Below, one piece after another: positions 1 to 7,758 of a stretch of 64,000 bases of DNA; the stretch's first letter is position 1, and each line of letters opens with the position of its first letter. The notes beneath the pieces were generated by a model. It saw only the letters and a list, made by a program, of their open reading frames with translations. It ran no database searches and was not told the origin of the DNA. Location: the NCBI GenBank assembly GCA_047602365.1, contig JASGHM010000001.1:1-64000 (forward strand), read 5' to 3'. This DNA comes from Piscinibacter sp047602365 (lineage in GTDB: Bacteria; Pseudomonadota; Gammaproteobacteria; Burkholderiales; Burkholderiaceae_C). The translations under genes were made by a program, and so were the position numbers.

Positions 1-51
1 TACGTATTGCTAAGGTTAATAGGGAAACACGATAGAATCCGAACAGCACCT
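1..51. other. Untrimmed Oxford Nanopore adapter and native barcode 04
   Basis: Bases 1-11 (TACGTATTGCT) match the end of the ligation adapter, 12-19 (AAGGTTAA) the 5' barcode flank, 20-43 native barcode NB04 (starts TAGGGAAACACG, ends ATCCGAA), and 44-51 (CAGCACCT) the 3' flank, in the order used by the kit. The stretch is much more A+T rich than the following DNA. The match is from memory of the published adapter sequences and covers all 51 bases. Genomic sequence therefore starts at base 52, and the contig really begins here. Confidence 0.95.
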
Positions 52-327
52 GGGCTGCTCGGCTGCGTCGCGGCGGGCATGGGCGTCACGCTGCTGCCGC
101 GCGCGGTGGTGGCGCAGTCACCGCACGCCGCGCGCCTGCGCATCCATCCGCTGCCGCCGGCGCTCGGCGACGTCTCGACGCTGCTGATCGTGCGGCAGGA
201 CCGGCGGGCGAGCGCGGCGCTCCGCAGCTTTCTCGACATGGCGGCGCCGAAGACCCGGCCGGATCAGTTGGCCCGGGCCGGCGAGGGGCGGGTATTGGCG
301 AGCCAGGCGCCGGCATTGCCGCGATAG
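52..327 (+). CDS. LysR-family regulator, C-terminal fragment
   Basis: This is the end of a LysR-type transcription factor: the effector-binding domain motif GCVAAGMGVTLLPRA is followed by a hydrophobic-basic segment and the closing SAALRSFLDM helix typical of the family. The DNA-binding half is missing because the contig starts at base 52, so this is an assembly truncation and not a pseudogene. The reading frame stays open through the adapter by chance. After the usual domain end there is a tail of about 25 residues that overlaps the 3' end of the minus-strand gene by 64 bases. The target genes cannot be inferred from this fragment. Confidence 0.75.
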   Translation, partial: GLLGCVAAGMGVTLLPRAVVAQSPHAARLRIHPLPPALGDVSTLLIVRQDRRASAALRSFLDMAAPKTRPDQLARAGEGRVLASQAPALPR

Positions 328-1089
328 TCCCTCCCGCCGCGGAAATGGGCGGTGCGCTGGCGTTCGAAGGCGAAATCGTAGCGCCGCTGCACCGCCGGGC
401 GGTCGGCGGCTTCCACCATGCGGCCGCCCGCGAGCCGCTGGAACCGCGCCTGGAACGAGATGCCGGCGACGCCCCGGCGGTCGACGCTGTCGACGAAGCC
501 GGTGATCGCGAGGTCGCAGCCGCGCCGGCCGCGCGGCGCGCGGGTGATGTTCGAGGGACCCCAGTCCGAGACCTCACGGAATTCGGCGATGAGCTTCCAG
601 TCGCGGTCGAAGACGCGGACGTGTCCAGGAGTTCACGCCGAGGCCGTTTCCCTGCATGTTCCAGGCGGCGAGCACCCGTTTCGGCGTGCCGTCGCCGTCG
701 AGATCGACGGTCGTCACCTGGAAGGAGCGGAAGCGGCCGGCCATGAGGTCGTCGGCGAGGATCTGGCGCGGCTGGCCGGGACGGTCGATCAGGAAGGCAT
801 AGGGCGGCACGCCCTCGGGCAGGTCGTACTCGCCCTCGGCGGGCACGACCTGGCAGCGCCAGAGCGTCGCGTCGCCGACCGTCAGCGAGACGCCGTGTCG
901 GCAGCCGATCCTGTTGTCGGGCGCCATGGCGAAGATCTCGGCGCGGTCGCCGGCGGGGCCGAGGGACGGCCGCGCGACGCTCGCCGCCGTGCAGGCGCGC
1001 CATGCCGCGAAGGCCGGCGCCGGCAGGGCGAAAAGGGCGAGCGAGAGGGAAATCGATCGCACGAAGGCTGTCCGCAGTCCCGATGCCAT
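264..1089 (-). CDS. Secreted protein of unknown function (frameshifted)
   Basis: The start at 1089 gives a clear Sec signal peptide (basic start, hydrophobic SLSLALFALPAPAFA, cleavage near residue 29). The mature part has WRCQVVPAEGEYDLPEG and an Asp-rich stretch VTTVDLDGDGTPKRVL, followed by VFDRDWKLIAEF, reminiscent of FG-GAP/VCBS-type periplasmic proteins. An extra base near 621-624 breaks the frame after NSW. Reading on in the next frame restores a coherent protein of about 274 residues that ends at 264. It overlaps the tail of the LysR fragment tail-to-tail. I do not recognise a named family; periplasmic location is the only supported inference. Confidence 0.6.
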
Positions 1090-1491
1090 GATCCGCCCAT
1101 CCCTGTCGGCCGGCGAGGCCGCCTCGAGGCCGAACCCTCGCAGAAATACCGATGCGGGCGCAAGTGCTCCTGCGTCCGGGCCGTGTCGCGCGGGCGGCTC
1201 GATGGGATTGGGGAAATGGGGAATATAATTCCATCAACCAGCGTGATTTTCCTGTCTCTAAGAAAAATATGTTTCTCACGCCGAACTAGGGAGATATCTC
1301 TGCCGAACGGATCGTTCTTTTTAACGAACATTTCCATTGACGCGGCCGAGCGCGTCTGCGAGAAAAGACATCAAGGACGGGCCGTCTGACGGAGCGTTCT
1401 TCGCGGGATTTGATCGAGCAGCTTGCACCGCGTCACCAAGGGCTAAAGCGCCACGAACTGGCTTCGTGGGCTCTCTGACAGGAGATTTGCG
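1090..1491. other. Intergenic region with A+T-rich patch and palindromes
   Basis: No gene is convincing here. Bases about 1200-1335 are clearly richer in A+T than the surroundings. They contain three short inverted repeats: GGAAT-ATA-ATTCC near 1214, GAGATATCTC at 1291-1300, and TCGTT-N6-AACGA at 1312-1327. This looks like the promoter/operator region of the minus-strand secreted protein (start 1089) or of the plus-strand genes downstream. Confidence 0.5.
1451..1469 (+). promoter_or_regulatory. Hairpin before leader ORF
   Basis: CCACGAA and TTCGTGG form a perfect 7-bp stem around the loop CTGGC. The hairpin ends 12 bases before a strong GGAG ribosome binding site and the ATG of the short ORF at 1492. 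No known riboswitch consensus (SAM-II was checked from memory) fits. Confidence 0.4.
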
Positions 1492-1581
1492 ATGACGTTC
1501 GTCCTTCTGCCTTCGGGCGCTTCCTCCCTGACTGGACACTGCCGCCGGATGGCGCGGGTGATGGAGCCGTGTCGGCGCTGA
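1492..1581 (+). CDS. Possible 29-residue leader peptide upstream of metN
   Basis: ATG at 1492 is preceded by ACAGGAGATTTGCG, a good Shine-Dalgarno at the right distance, and by a 7-bp hairpin. The ORF encodes a short peptide with a repeated Cys-Arg-Arg motif (HCRRMAR in the middle, PCRR as the last four residues) and stops with TGA. It is the first ORF upstream of the methionine importer block. Cys/Met-rich leader peptides can attenuate sulfur amino-acid genes; that is inference. It may also be a chance ORF. Confidence 0.35.
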   Translation: MTFVLLPSGASSLTGHCRRMARVMEPCRR

Positions 1582-1655
1582 CGCGCCGTCCCGCCTTCCC
1601 GACCCTTCAGCCCTTCCCAGACCGAGGCGCCGGTCCGTCCGGCGGCAGCTTTTTC

Positions 1656-1907
1656 ATGTCCAGAATCCAGTCCGACACCGTCCTCATCGAGGTCGATGAC
1701 GAGGCCATCGGCCTTGCCCAGCGCACCCGCGGCGGCTTCCGCTTCTTCTCCTCGCTCCGCCGGCTCGATGCGCTCGACGGCCGCGATTTCCGCTCGCTCG
1801 GAGCGATCGAGGCGGCGGCCCGCGACCTGATGCGCCGGCGGCAGGCGGCTCCCGCGCGGCGCCAGCCGGCCTACGGCTTCGCCGGCGGCATGTTCGCCGC
1901 CGCCTGA
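1656..1907 (+). CDS. Small conserved-looking hypothetical protein
   Basis: The frame is open from 1569, but the ATG at 1656 (MSRIQSDTVLIEVDDEAIGLAQ) is the first start followed by ordered sequence and gives 83 residues. The N-terminal half resembles a small beta-rich fold (VLIEVDDEAIGLAQRTRGGFRFFSS). A helical, Arg-rich middle (LGAIEAAARDLMRRRQ) follows, and the end is Gly/Ala rich. No signal peptide or membrane helix is visible. It lies 51 bases before metN in the same direction and could be cotranscribed with it. Function unknown. Confidence 0.5.
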   Translation: MSRIQSDTVLIEVDDEAIGLAQRTRGGFRFFSSLRRLDALDGRDFRSLGAIEAAARDLMRRRQAAPARRQPAYGFAGGMFAAA

Positions 1908-1958
1908 GCCGCGCCACCGATCCAGACCTTATCGCGCGCCGCCCGCGCCTCGAGAGCC

Positions 1959-3101
1959 ATGACCCATGCCTTTGACCAGTCCTTCCGCAGCGGGGAGGCG
2001 GCCGTGAACGCCGTGACCCCGATCACCGAGGCCGTGCCGCTCGCAGCGCCGCCGCCGCCCCATATCCGCTTCGACCGGGTGAACAAGACCTGGCCGGCGA
2101 GCGCCCGCAGCGGCGCCGTCACCGCGCTCGACGGCGTGTCGCTCGACATCGCGGCCGGCTCGATCACCGGCATCATCGGCCGCTCCGGCGCCGGCAAGTC
2201 GATGCTGTTGCGCGCCATCAACGGCCTGGAGCGGCCGAGCGCCGGCTCGGTGCTGGTCGACGGGGTCGATGTCGGCGCGCTCGACAAGGCCGGCCTCGTC
2301 GGCCTTCGCCGCGGCATCGGCATGATCTTCCAGCATTTCAACCTGCTGGCCTCGCGCACGGTCTTCGACAACATCGCGCTGCCGCTGGAATTCGCCGGCG
2401 TGCCGAGACCTGAGATCGAGCGCCGTGTCGACCGTCTGATCGATCTCGTCGGCCTTGCCGACAAGAGCCGGCGCTATCCCGCCGAACTCTCCGGCGGGCA
2501 GAAGCAGCGCGTCGGCATCGCCCGGGCGCTCGCCACCGAGCCGCGCATCCTGCTCTCGGACGAGGCGACGTCGGCGCTCGATCCCGAGACGACGCGGGCG
2601 ATCCTGGCGCTGCTCCGCCACGTCAACGCCATCACCGGCGTCACCATCGTGCTGATCACCCACGAGATGCAGGTGATCCGCGAGATCTGCGACGAGGTCG
2701 CGGTGATCGACCAGGGACGCATCGTCGAGCAGGGGCCGGTCTACCGGGTGTTTTCCGAGCCGAAGGCCGAGATCACCCGCGCCTTCGTCTCGTCGGTCGT
2801 CGGCGCGGCGCTGCCGAAGGCCATCGCCGATCAGCTTCGGCCGGAGCCGCAAGGGGCGGCGAGGGCGGTGGTGCGCATCCTGTTCACCGGCGCAAATGCC
2901 ACGGCGCCGATCCTCTCGGGGCTTTCCCGCTCGCTCGACATCGACGTGAACGTGCTGTCGGGGCAGGTGGACGAGATCGGCGCAAGGCCCTTCGGCAATC
3001 TGATCGTCGCGGTCCCGGCCGCCGCGCCCGTGCTCGGCGCGGTGACCGGGCTCATCGAGGCGCACGGCCTGAAGGCGGAGGTGCTCGGCTATGTCGCCTG
3101 A
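1959..3101 (+). CDS. metN: Methionine ABC importer ATP-binding protein MetN
   Basis: Cytoplasmic ATPase of a methionine (D/L) uptake ABC transporter. Walker A GRSGAGKS is at about residues 74-81, with Met82 where Thr is usual. Signature LSGGQKQR is at about 177-184 and Walker B ILLSDEATSALD at about 197-208, followed by the H-loop THE. The C-terminal 80 residues match the NIL (ACT-like) domain that binds methionine and feedback-inhibits MetN proteins. The chosen start adds about 35 residues of Ala/Pro-rich N-terminus; a later start is possible. It overlaps metI by 11 bases, and metQ follows. The downstream sulfhydrylase gene supports a sulfur amino-acid role. At 380 residues it is slightly long for the family. 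Confidence 0.93.
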   Translation: MTHAFDQSFRSGEAAVNAVTPITEAVPLAAPPPPHIRFDRVNKTWPASARSGAVTALDGVSLDIAAGSITGIIGRSGAGKSMLLRAINGLERPSAGSVLVDGVDVGALDKAGLVGLRRGIGMIFQHFNLLASRTVFDNIALPLEFAGVPRPEIERRVDRLIDLVGLADKSRRYPAELSGGQKQRVGIARALATEPRILLSDEATSALDPETTRAILALLRHVNAITGVTIVLITHEMQVIREICDEVAVIDQGRIVEQGPVYRVFSEPKAEITRAFVSSVVGAALPKAIADQLRPEPQGAARAVVRILFTGANATAPILSGLSRSLDIDVNVLSGQVDEIGARPFGNLIVAVPAAAPVLGAVTGLIEAHGLKAEVLGYVA

Positions 3102-3756
3102 CATCCTCGCGCTCATCCTGCAGGCGACCGGCCAGACGCTCTACATGGTGGCGGCTGCGGCGCTGCTCGGCACGGCGATCGGCCTGCCGCTCGGGACCTT
3201 TTTGGCGACCAGCGGCCGGGGCGAATTGTTCCAGGCCGTGGCGCTCAACCGCGTCCTCGGGCTGGTGGTCAACGCCACGCGATCGACACCCTTCATCATC
3301 CTGGTGGTGGCGATCATTCCATTCACCCGGGCCGTGGCCGGCACCTCGATCGGCACGACGGCGGCGATCGTGCCGCTGACGGTGGCGGCGGCGCCATTCA
3401 TCGCCCGGATCATCGAGGCGGCGATCCGCGAGGTCGATCCGGGCCTGATCGAGGCCTCCAAGGCGATGGGCGCGACGCCGTTCCAGATCGTCGTCAAGGT
3501 GCTGCTGCCCGAGGCCCTGCCGGCCATCGGCCTCGGCCTCACCCTCACCGTCGTCAGCCTCATCGGCTATTCGGCCATGGTCGGCGCGGTCGGCGGCGGC
3601 GGGCTCGGCGATCTCGGCATCCGCTTCGGCTACCAGCGCTTCATGCCCGACGTGATGGCCGCCGTGGTGGTCGTCCTCATCGTGCTCGTCCAGGCGGTCC
3701 AGAGCCTCGGCGAGCGCCTCTCGGCCCGCGTCGACAGGCGCCGCCGCGCCGCCTGA
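3091..3756 (+). CDS. metI: Methionine ABC importer permease MetI
   Basis: Inner-membrane permease subunit of 221 residues, the normal MetI length, with five hydrophobic segments. The binding-protein-dependent transport signature (EASKAMGATPFQIVVKVLLPEALP, about residues 121-144) docks onto the MetN ATPase. The TRSTPFIILVVAIIPFTR segment is typical of MetI. The ATG lies inside the end of metN (ATGTCGCCTGA), indicating translational coupling, and the metQ start follows 40 bases after the stop. No indels are apparent. Confidence 0.93.
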   Translation: MSPDILALILQATGQTLYMVAAAALLGTAIGLPLGTFLATSGRGELFQAVALNRVLGLVVNATRSTPFIILVVAIIPFTRAVAGTSIGTTAAIVPLTVAAAPFIARIIEAAIREVDPGLIEASKAMGATPFQIVVKVLLPEALPAIGLGLTLTVVSLIGYSAMVGAVGGGGLGDLGIRFGYQRFMPDVMAAVVVVLIVLVQAVQSLGERLSARVDRRRRAA

Positions 3757-3796
3757 CCCCTCTTTTCCCAAGCCGACCCTCGCAAGGAGCCTTCAA

Positions 3797-4603
3797 ATGT
3801 CCAAGCTCATCATCAATCGCCGCGGCCTGATCGCCACCGGCATCGCCACGCTCGCCGCCCCGCGCATCGGTTTCGCTCAAGGCAGAACGGCGCTGCGCGT
3901 CGGCGTCACGGCCGGCCCGCATGCCCAAATCCTGGAAGCGGTGAAGCCGGTCGCCGCCTCCCGCGGCCTCGACCTCACCATCGTCGAGTTCTCCGACTAC
4001 ATCCTGCCGAACGCGGCGCTGGCGGCCGGCGAGCTCCACTTCAATTCCTACCAGCACAAGCCCTTCCTCGATCAGCAGAACGCCGACCGGAAATACGACC
4101 TCGCCAGCGTCGGCCTGACGGTCAACTTCCCGATCGCCGCCTATTCGAAGCGGCACAAGGCGATTTCGGAGGCGCCGGCGGGCGCGCAGGTCTCGATCCC
4201 CAACGATCCGACCAATGGCGGCCGTGCGCTGCTCCTGTTCCAGGACAAGGGGCTGATCAAGCTGAAGGAGGGCGTCGGCTACAAGCCGACCATCGCCGAC
4301 ATCACCGACAACCCGCAGCGCTTCCGCTTCATCGAGCTGGAGGCGGCGCAGACCGCCCGTTCGCTCGACGACGTCGCCGTGGCGGTGGTCAACACCAACT
4401 ATGCGCTCTCCGCTGGCCTCAACCCGCAGCGCGACGCGATCCTGCGCGAGGATCCGAAGGGCCCTTACGTCAACCTGATCGCCGTGCGCTCGGTGGACCG
4501 CGAGAAGCCCTGGGTGAAGCCGGTGGTTGAGAGCTACCAGTCGCCGGAGGTGAAGGCCTTCATCGAGAAGACGTTCCAGGGCGCGGTTCTCGCCTCCTGG
4601 TGA
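3797..4603 (+). CDS. metQ: Methionine-binding periplasmic protein MetQ (NlpA family)
   Basis: Solute-binding protein of the MetNIQ importer, 268 residues. The N-terminus carries two arginines followed by a hydrophobic stretch and GFAQ, a cleavable signal (possibly Tat: NRRGLIATG) without the lipobox cysteine seen in enteric MetQ, so it is probably soluble in the periplasm. Family motifs are present: RVGVTAGPHAQILE, VEFSDYILPN, the NSYQHKPFL region and IPNDPTNGGRALLLF. It is preceded by AAGGAG. It closes the metNIQ operon; the next gene starts 75 bases on. Confidence 0.92.
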   Translation: MSKLIINRRGLIATGIATLAAPRIGFAQGRTALRVGVTAGPHAQILEAVKPVAASRGLDLTIVEFSDYILPNAALAAGELHFNSYQHKPFLDQQNADRKYDLASVGLTVNFPIAAYSKRHKAISEAPAGAQVSIPNDPTNGGRALLLFQDKGLIKLKEGVGYKPTIADITDNPQRFRFIELEAAQTARSLDDVAVAVVNTNYALSAGLNPQRDAILREDPKGPYVNLIAVRSVDREKPWVKPVVESYQSPEVKAFIEKTFQGAVLASW

Positions 4604-4678
4604 CCAGCGACGCGCTGCGGCCGGCCCCGCCGCCGGCCGCGGCCACATCCATCCTCAAGGAATTCAGGGAGCAGCCCC

Positions 4679-6000
4679 ATGTCCAAGTCCACGAAGCCCG
4701 AAACGCTCGCCCTGCATGCCGGCTGGCGCGCCGACAGCGCCACCGGCGCGGTGGCGGTGCCGATCTATCAGACGACCTCCTACCAGTTCCGCGACACCGA
4801 GCACGCGGCGAACCTGTTCGCGCTGAAGGAGCTGGGCAACATCTATACCCGCATCATGCAATCCGACGACCGACGTGCTGGAGCAGCGGATGGCCGCGCT
4901 CGAGGGCGGCGTCGCGGCGCTGGCGGTGGCCTCAGGCCAGGCGGCCTCGGCCTTCGCGATCCAGAACCTCGCCCGCGTCGGCGACAATATCGTCGCCTCG
5001 ACCGACCTTTACGGCGGCACCTGGAACCTGTTCGCCAACACGCTGAAGGACCAGGGCATCGAGGTGCGCTTCGTCGATCCGGCCGATCCGGAGGCTTCCG
5101 CAAGGCCACCGACGACCGCACCCGCGCCTATTATGCCGAGACGCTGCCCAATCCGAAGCTCGCGGTCTTCCCGATCGCCGAGGTGGCCGCCATCGGCCGC
5201 GCGTTCGGCATTCCGCTGATCGTCGACAACACGGCGGCGCCGCTGCTGATCGCCGGCCCTTCGACCACGGCGCGGCGGTGGTGGTCTATTCGAGCACCAA
5301 ATATCTCGGCGGCCACGGCACCTCGATCGGCGGCCTGATCGTCGACGGCGGCAATTTCGACTGGGAGAGCTTCCCCGAGCGCCAGCCGGCGCTCAACACG
5401 CCCGACCCGAGCTATCACGGCGCGGTGTGGGCGGAGGCGGTCGAAGCCGCTCGGGCCGATCGCCTATATCATCAAGGCGCGCGTCACCTTGCTGCGCGAC
5501 CTCGGCGCGGCGCTGTCGCCGTTCAACGCCTTCCAGATCCTGCAGGGCATCGAGACGCTGCCGCTGCGCATCGAGCGGCACGTCGCCAATGCCCAGCAAG
5601 GTCGCGGACTGGCTGGCCAAGCGCGCCGGAGGTCGCGAAGGTCATCCATCCCTCGCAGCAGACCGGCGGCAGCGCGGGCGCGGGCCGACCGGTATCTGAA
5701 GGGCGGCTATGGCGGGCTGGTCGGCTTCGAGCTCGACCGGCGGCCGCGCGGCCGGGCGCGCGCTTCATCGACGCGCTGAAGCTGCTTCTACCACGTCGCC
5801 AATATCGGCGACGCGCGCATCGCTCGCCATCCATCCGGCGACCACGACGCATTCGCAGCTCTCGACCGAGGAGCAGCTCGCCACCGGCGTGTCGGACGGC
5901 TATGTCCGGCTCTCCATCGGCATCGAGCATATCGACGACATCCTCGCCGATCTCGAACAGGCGCCTCGCCGCCGCCGGCCGGCAGGCGGCCGCGGCCTGA
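4679..6000 (+). CDS. O-acetylhomoserine sulfhydrylase (Cys/Met PLP enzyme), multiply frameshifted
   Basis: PLP enzyme of the Cys/Met metabolism family, likely converting O-acetyl- or O-succinylhomoserine plus sulfide to homocysteine. Read across frames it shows GAVAVPIYQTTSYQF, VLEQRMAALEGG, the tyrosine segment of YAETLPNPKL, the PLP-facing VDNT, and the lysine loop YSSTKYLGGHGT. The end is HPATTTHSQLSTEEQ and GIEHIDDILADLEQA, finishing at the TGA at 6000, for about 430 residues. Breaks include insertions near 4866, 5452, 5590 and 5627, deletions near 5096 and 5257, and more up to 5970. Conservation on both sides of every break argues for sequence errors. It lies just downstream of metQ. Confidence 0.85.
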
Positions 6001-6012
6001 CCGCACGACATC

Positions 6013-6041
6013 CGGCGCCGCGCGGGGGACGTGCGGCGCCG
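6013..6041. terminator. Hairpin between convergent genes
   Basis: CGGCGCCGC (6013-6021) and GCGGCGCCG (6033-6041) form a 9-bp stem between the convergent sulfhydrylase and LysR genes. It has no T tract, so it is only a possible bidirectional terminator. Confidence 0.45.
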
Positions 6042-6044
6042 CCC

Positions 6045-6953
6045 CTATCGCCAGGGCAGGCTGCGGGCGGAGAAATCGCAGCAGGCCTGCGCCACCGCCG
6101 TCATGCGGGCGGCGAGCGGCGAGAGGTCCTGCACCCGGCGGACGGCGAAATACTGGATCGGCGGAATGGCTGGATCCGTCTCGATGATCCGGAGCTTGCC
6201 GGCGGCGATCTCCGGCTCGAAATAGCTGGCGGTGAGGAAGGTGACGCCGAGCCCGGCCGCCGCGAGGCCGGCCAGCACGTTGAGGCTGTTGCACTGGACG
6301 ACGCGGTTGACCTTCAGGCCGTTCGCCTGGGCCCAGTCGAGCACCAGGCGCTGCAGGCCGGACCCTTTCGCCTGCGTCAGGATCGGGTAGTTCATCAGCT
6401 CCTTCAGCGAGATGGGGCTGTCCTTCGGCCCGAAGCCGGGCGCGCTCATCCATTCGAGCTTGACCGAGCCGAGCGGCACGCTGGCGAGATCGCTGTTGGC
6501 CGGCGGGTCGAGGCCGATGACGAGGTCGATGTCGCTGGTGCGCAGCTTGGTGAAGAGATCGACGCTGGCCGCCACTTCCGGCACCGGCACGAGGCCGGGG
6601 AACTCGTCCTTGATCGCGACGATGAGCTTCGGCAGCCAGGTCAGCGCGACGAGCTCGGTGACGCCGAAGCGGAACGGGCCGGTGAAGATGGCGGGCCCGC
6701 CCGCCGCCTCGCGGAAGCGCTGTTCGAGCGCCAGCATCTCGGCCGCTACGGGCAGCGTCGCCTCGCCGCTGCGGGTGAGGCGCAGGGCGCGGCTGGAACG
6801 GTCGATCAGCGGGCCGCCGACCACCTCCTCCAGCTCGATGATGCGCTTGGAGACGGTGGACTGGGCGAGGTGCAGCCGCTCCGAGGCCTCGATGAAGCCG
6901 CCGAGCGTCGCGGTCCAGTAGAAGGCCTCCACCTGCTTCAGCGTGACCGGCAT
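6045..6953 (-). CDS. LysR-family transcriptional regulator
   Basis: 302-residue LysR regulator. The N-terminal winged helix-turn-helix spans about residues 1-62 (LKQVEAFYWTATLGGFIEASERLHLAQSTVSKRI in two parts). The effector-binding domain contains PFRFGVTELVALTWLPKL and ends with AAAGLGVTFLTASYF. It is divergent from the RraA-like/aminotransferase/ABC operon, with a 7-bp inverted repeat in the gap. LysR proteins normally control the divergent neighbour, so it probably regulates that operon and itself. The inducer is unknown. The frame is intact. Confidence 0.9.
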   Translation of the reverse strand: MPVTLKQVEAFYWTATLGGFIEASERLHLAQSTVSKRIIELEEVVGGPLIDRSSRALRLTRSGEATLPVAAEMLALEQRFREAAGGPAIFTGPFRFGVTELVALTWLPKLIVAIKDEFPGLVPVPEVAASVDLFTKLRTSDIDLVIGLDPPANSDLASVPLGSVKLEWMSAPGFGPKDSPISLKELMNYPILTQAKGSGLQRLVLDWAQANGLKVNRVVQCNSLNVLAGLAAAGLGVTFLTASYFEPEIAAGKLRIIETDPAIPPIQYFAVRRVQDLSPLAARMTAVAQACCDFSARSLPWR

Positions 6954-6995
6954 GGCGTTCCCCCGACGATGGCGGGGTCTTTCATAGCATGAACA

Positions 6996-7028
6996 AAAGC
7001 GATGGTTGGAGAGAACAATATTCGCTTT
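6996..7028. promoter_or_regulatory. Candidate LysR operator
   Basis: AAAGCGA (6996-7002) and TCGCTTT (7022-7028) are perfect inverted arms with a 19-base spacer. They sit between the divergent LysR gene (start 6953) and the RraA-like gene (start 7090 or 7006). Position and symmetry fit a LysR regulatory site, although the spacer is longer than the usual T-N11-A core. Confidence 0.45.
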
Positions 7029-7089
7029 CAGTCATGAGGCCGGTGATTCCATAGTTTGCGTCGCCCTTTCCGTTCCGGACGCGACCTTC

Positions 7090-7758
7090 ATGCTCATCGG
7101 CCACCGCATTCTGCCCTCCGCCCCGCAGGTTCCCGCCGATATCGTCGAGGCGTTCCGCACCTGCGCGGTGGCCAACATCTCCGACAACATGAACCGCTTC
7201 CACGGCACGCGGGCGCTCCGGCCCTATCACGGGAGGGCCAAGCTGGTCGGCACGGCGGTGACGGTGAAGACCCGGCCGGGCGACAATTTCATGCTGCACA
7301 AGGCCTACGAGATCCTGCGCCCCGGCGACGTGCTGGTGGTCGACGGCGGCGGCGACCTGATCCAGGCGCTGGTCGGCGAGATCATGATGAGCCGCGCCAG
7401 GCAGATGGGCGTCGCCGGCTTCGTCATCGACGGCGCGGTGCGCGACGTCGGCGCCTTCGCGATCGCCGAGTTCCCGTGCTTTGCCCGCGGCGTCACCCAT
7501 CGCGGCCCTTACAAGAGCGGGCCGGGCGAGATCAACGTGCCGGTCGCCATCGACGGCATGGTGGTGATGCCGGGCGACGTGATCGTCGGCGACGAGGACG
7601 GCGTGGTGACCTTCGGGCCTTCGGACGCCGCCGAGTTGCTGAAATTGGTGCGCGCGCAGGAGGCCCGCGAGGCCGGCGCGCTCGCGGCCATCGCCGAGGG
7701 CCGTTTCGACAATTCCTATATCGGCACCGGCGGCATCGCCGCCAAGGCGACGTCATGA
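7090..7758 (+). CDS. RraA-like / HMG-CHA aldolase family protein
   Basis: 222 residues from the ATG at 7090; an upstream in-frame start at 7006 would add 28 disordered residues and run into the LysR operator, so 7090 is preferred. The fold is that of RraA and of 4-hydroxy-4-methyl-2-oxoglutarate / 4-carboxy-4-hydroxy-2-oxoadipate aldolases: GTAVTVKTRPGDNFMLHKA, PGDVLVVDGGGD, GVAGFVIDGAVRDV and PVAIDGMVVMPGDVIVGDEDGVV. The substrate-phosphate loop and the RD pair of the aldolases are present, so a retro-aldol or decarboxylase activity on an oxo-acid is more likely than RNase E control. Its stop overlaps the aminotransferase start (ATGA). Confidence 0.8.
   Translation: MLIGHRILPSAPQVPADIVEAFRTCAVANISDNMNRFHGTRALRPYHGRAKLVGTAVTVKTRPGDNFMLHKAYEILRPGDVLVVDGGGDLIQALVGEIMMSRARQMGVAGFVIDGAVRDVGAFAIAEFPCFARGVTHRGPYKSGPGEINVPVAIDGMVVMPGDVIVGDEDGVVTFGPSDAAELLKLVRAQEAREAGALAAIAEGRFDNSYIGTGGIAAKATS

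Noticed and set aside
1441..1490. SAM-II riboswitch upstream of metN
   Set aside because: The hairpin and surrounding bases do not match the SAM-II consensus as I remember it; only an unnamed hairpin is supported.
1959..3101. MetN Walker A variant (Met after GKS) as an inactive ATPase
   Set aside because: The GxxGxGKS core, signature and Walker B are intact; the residue after the motif varies among ATPases.
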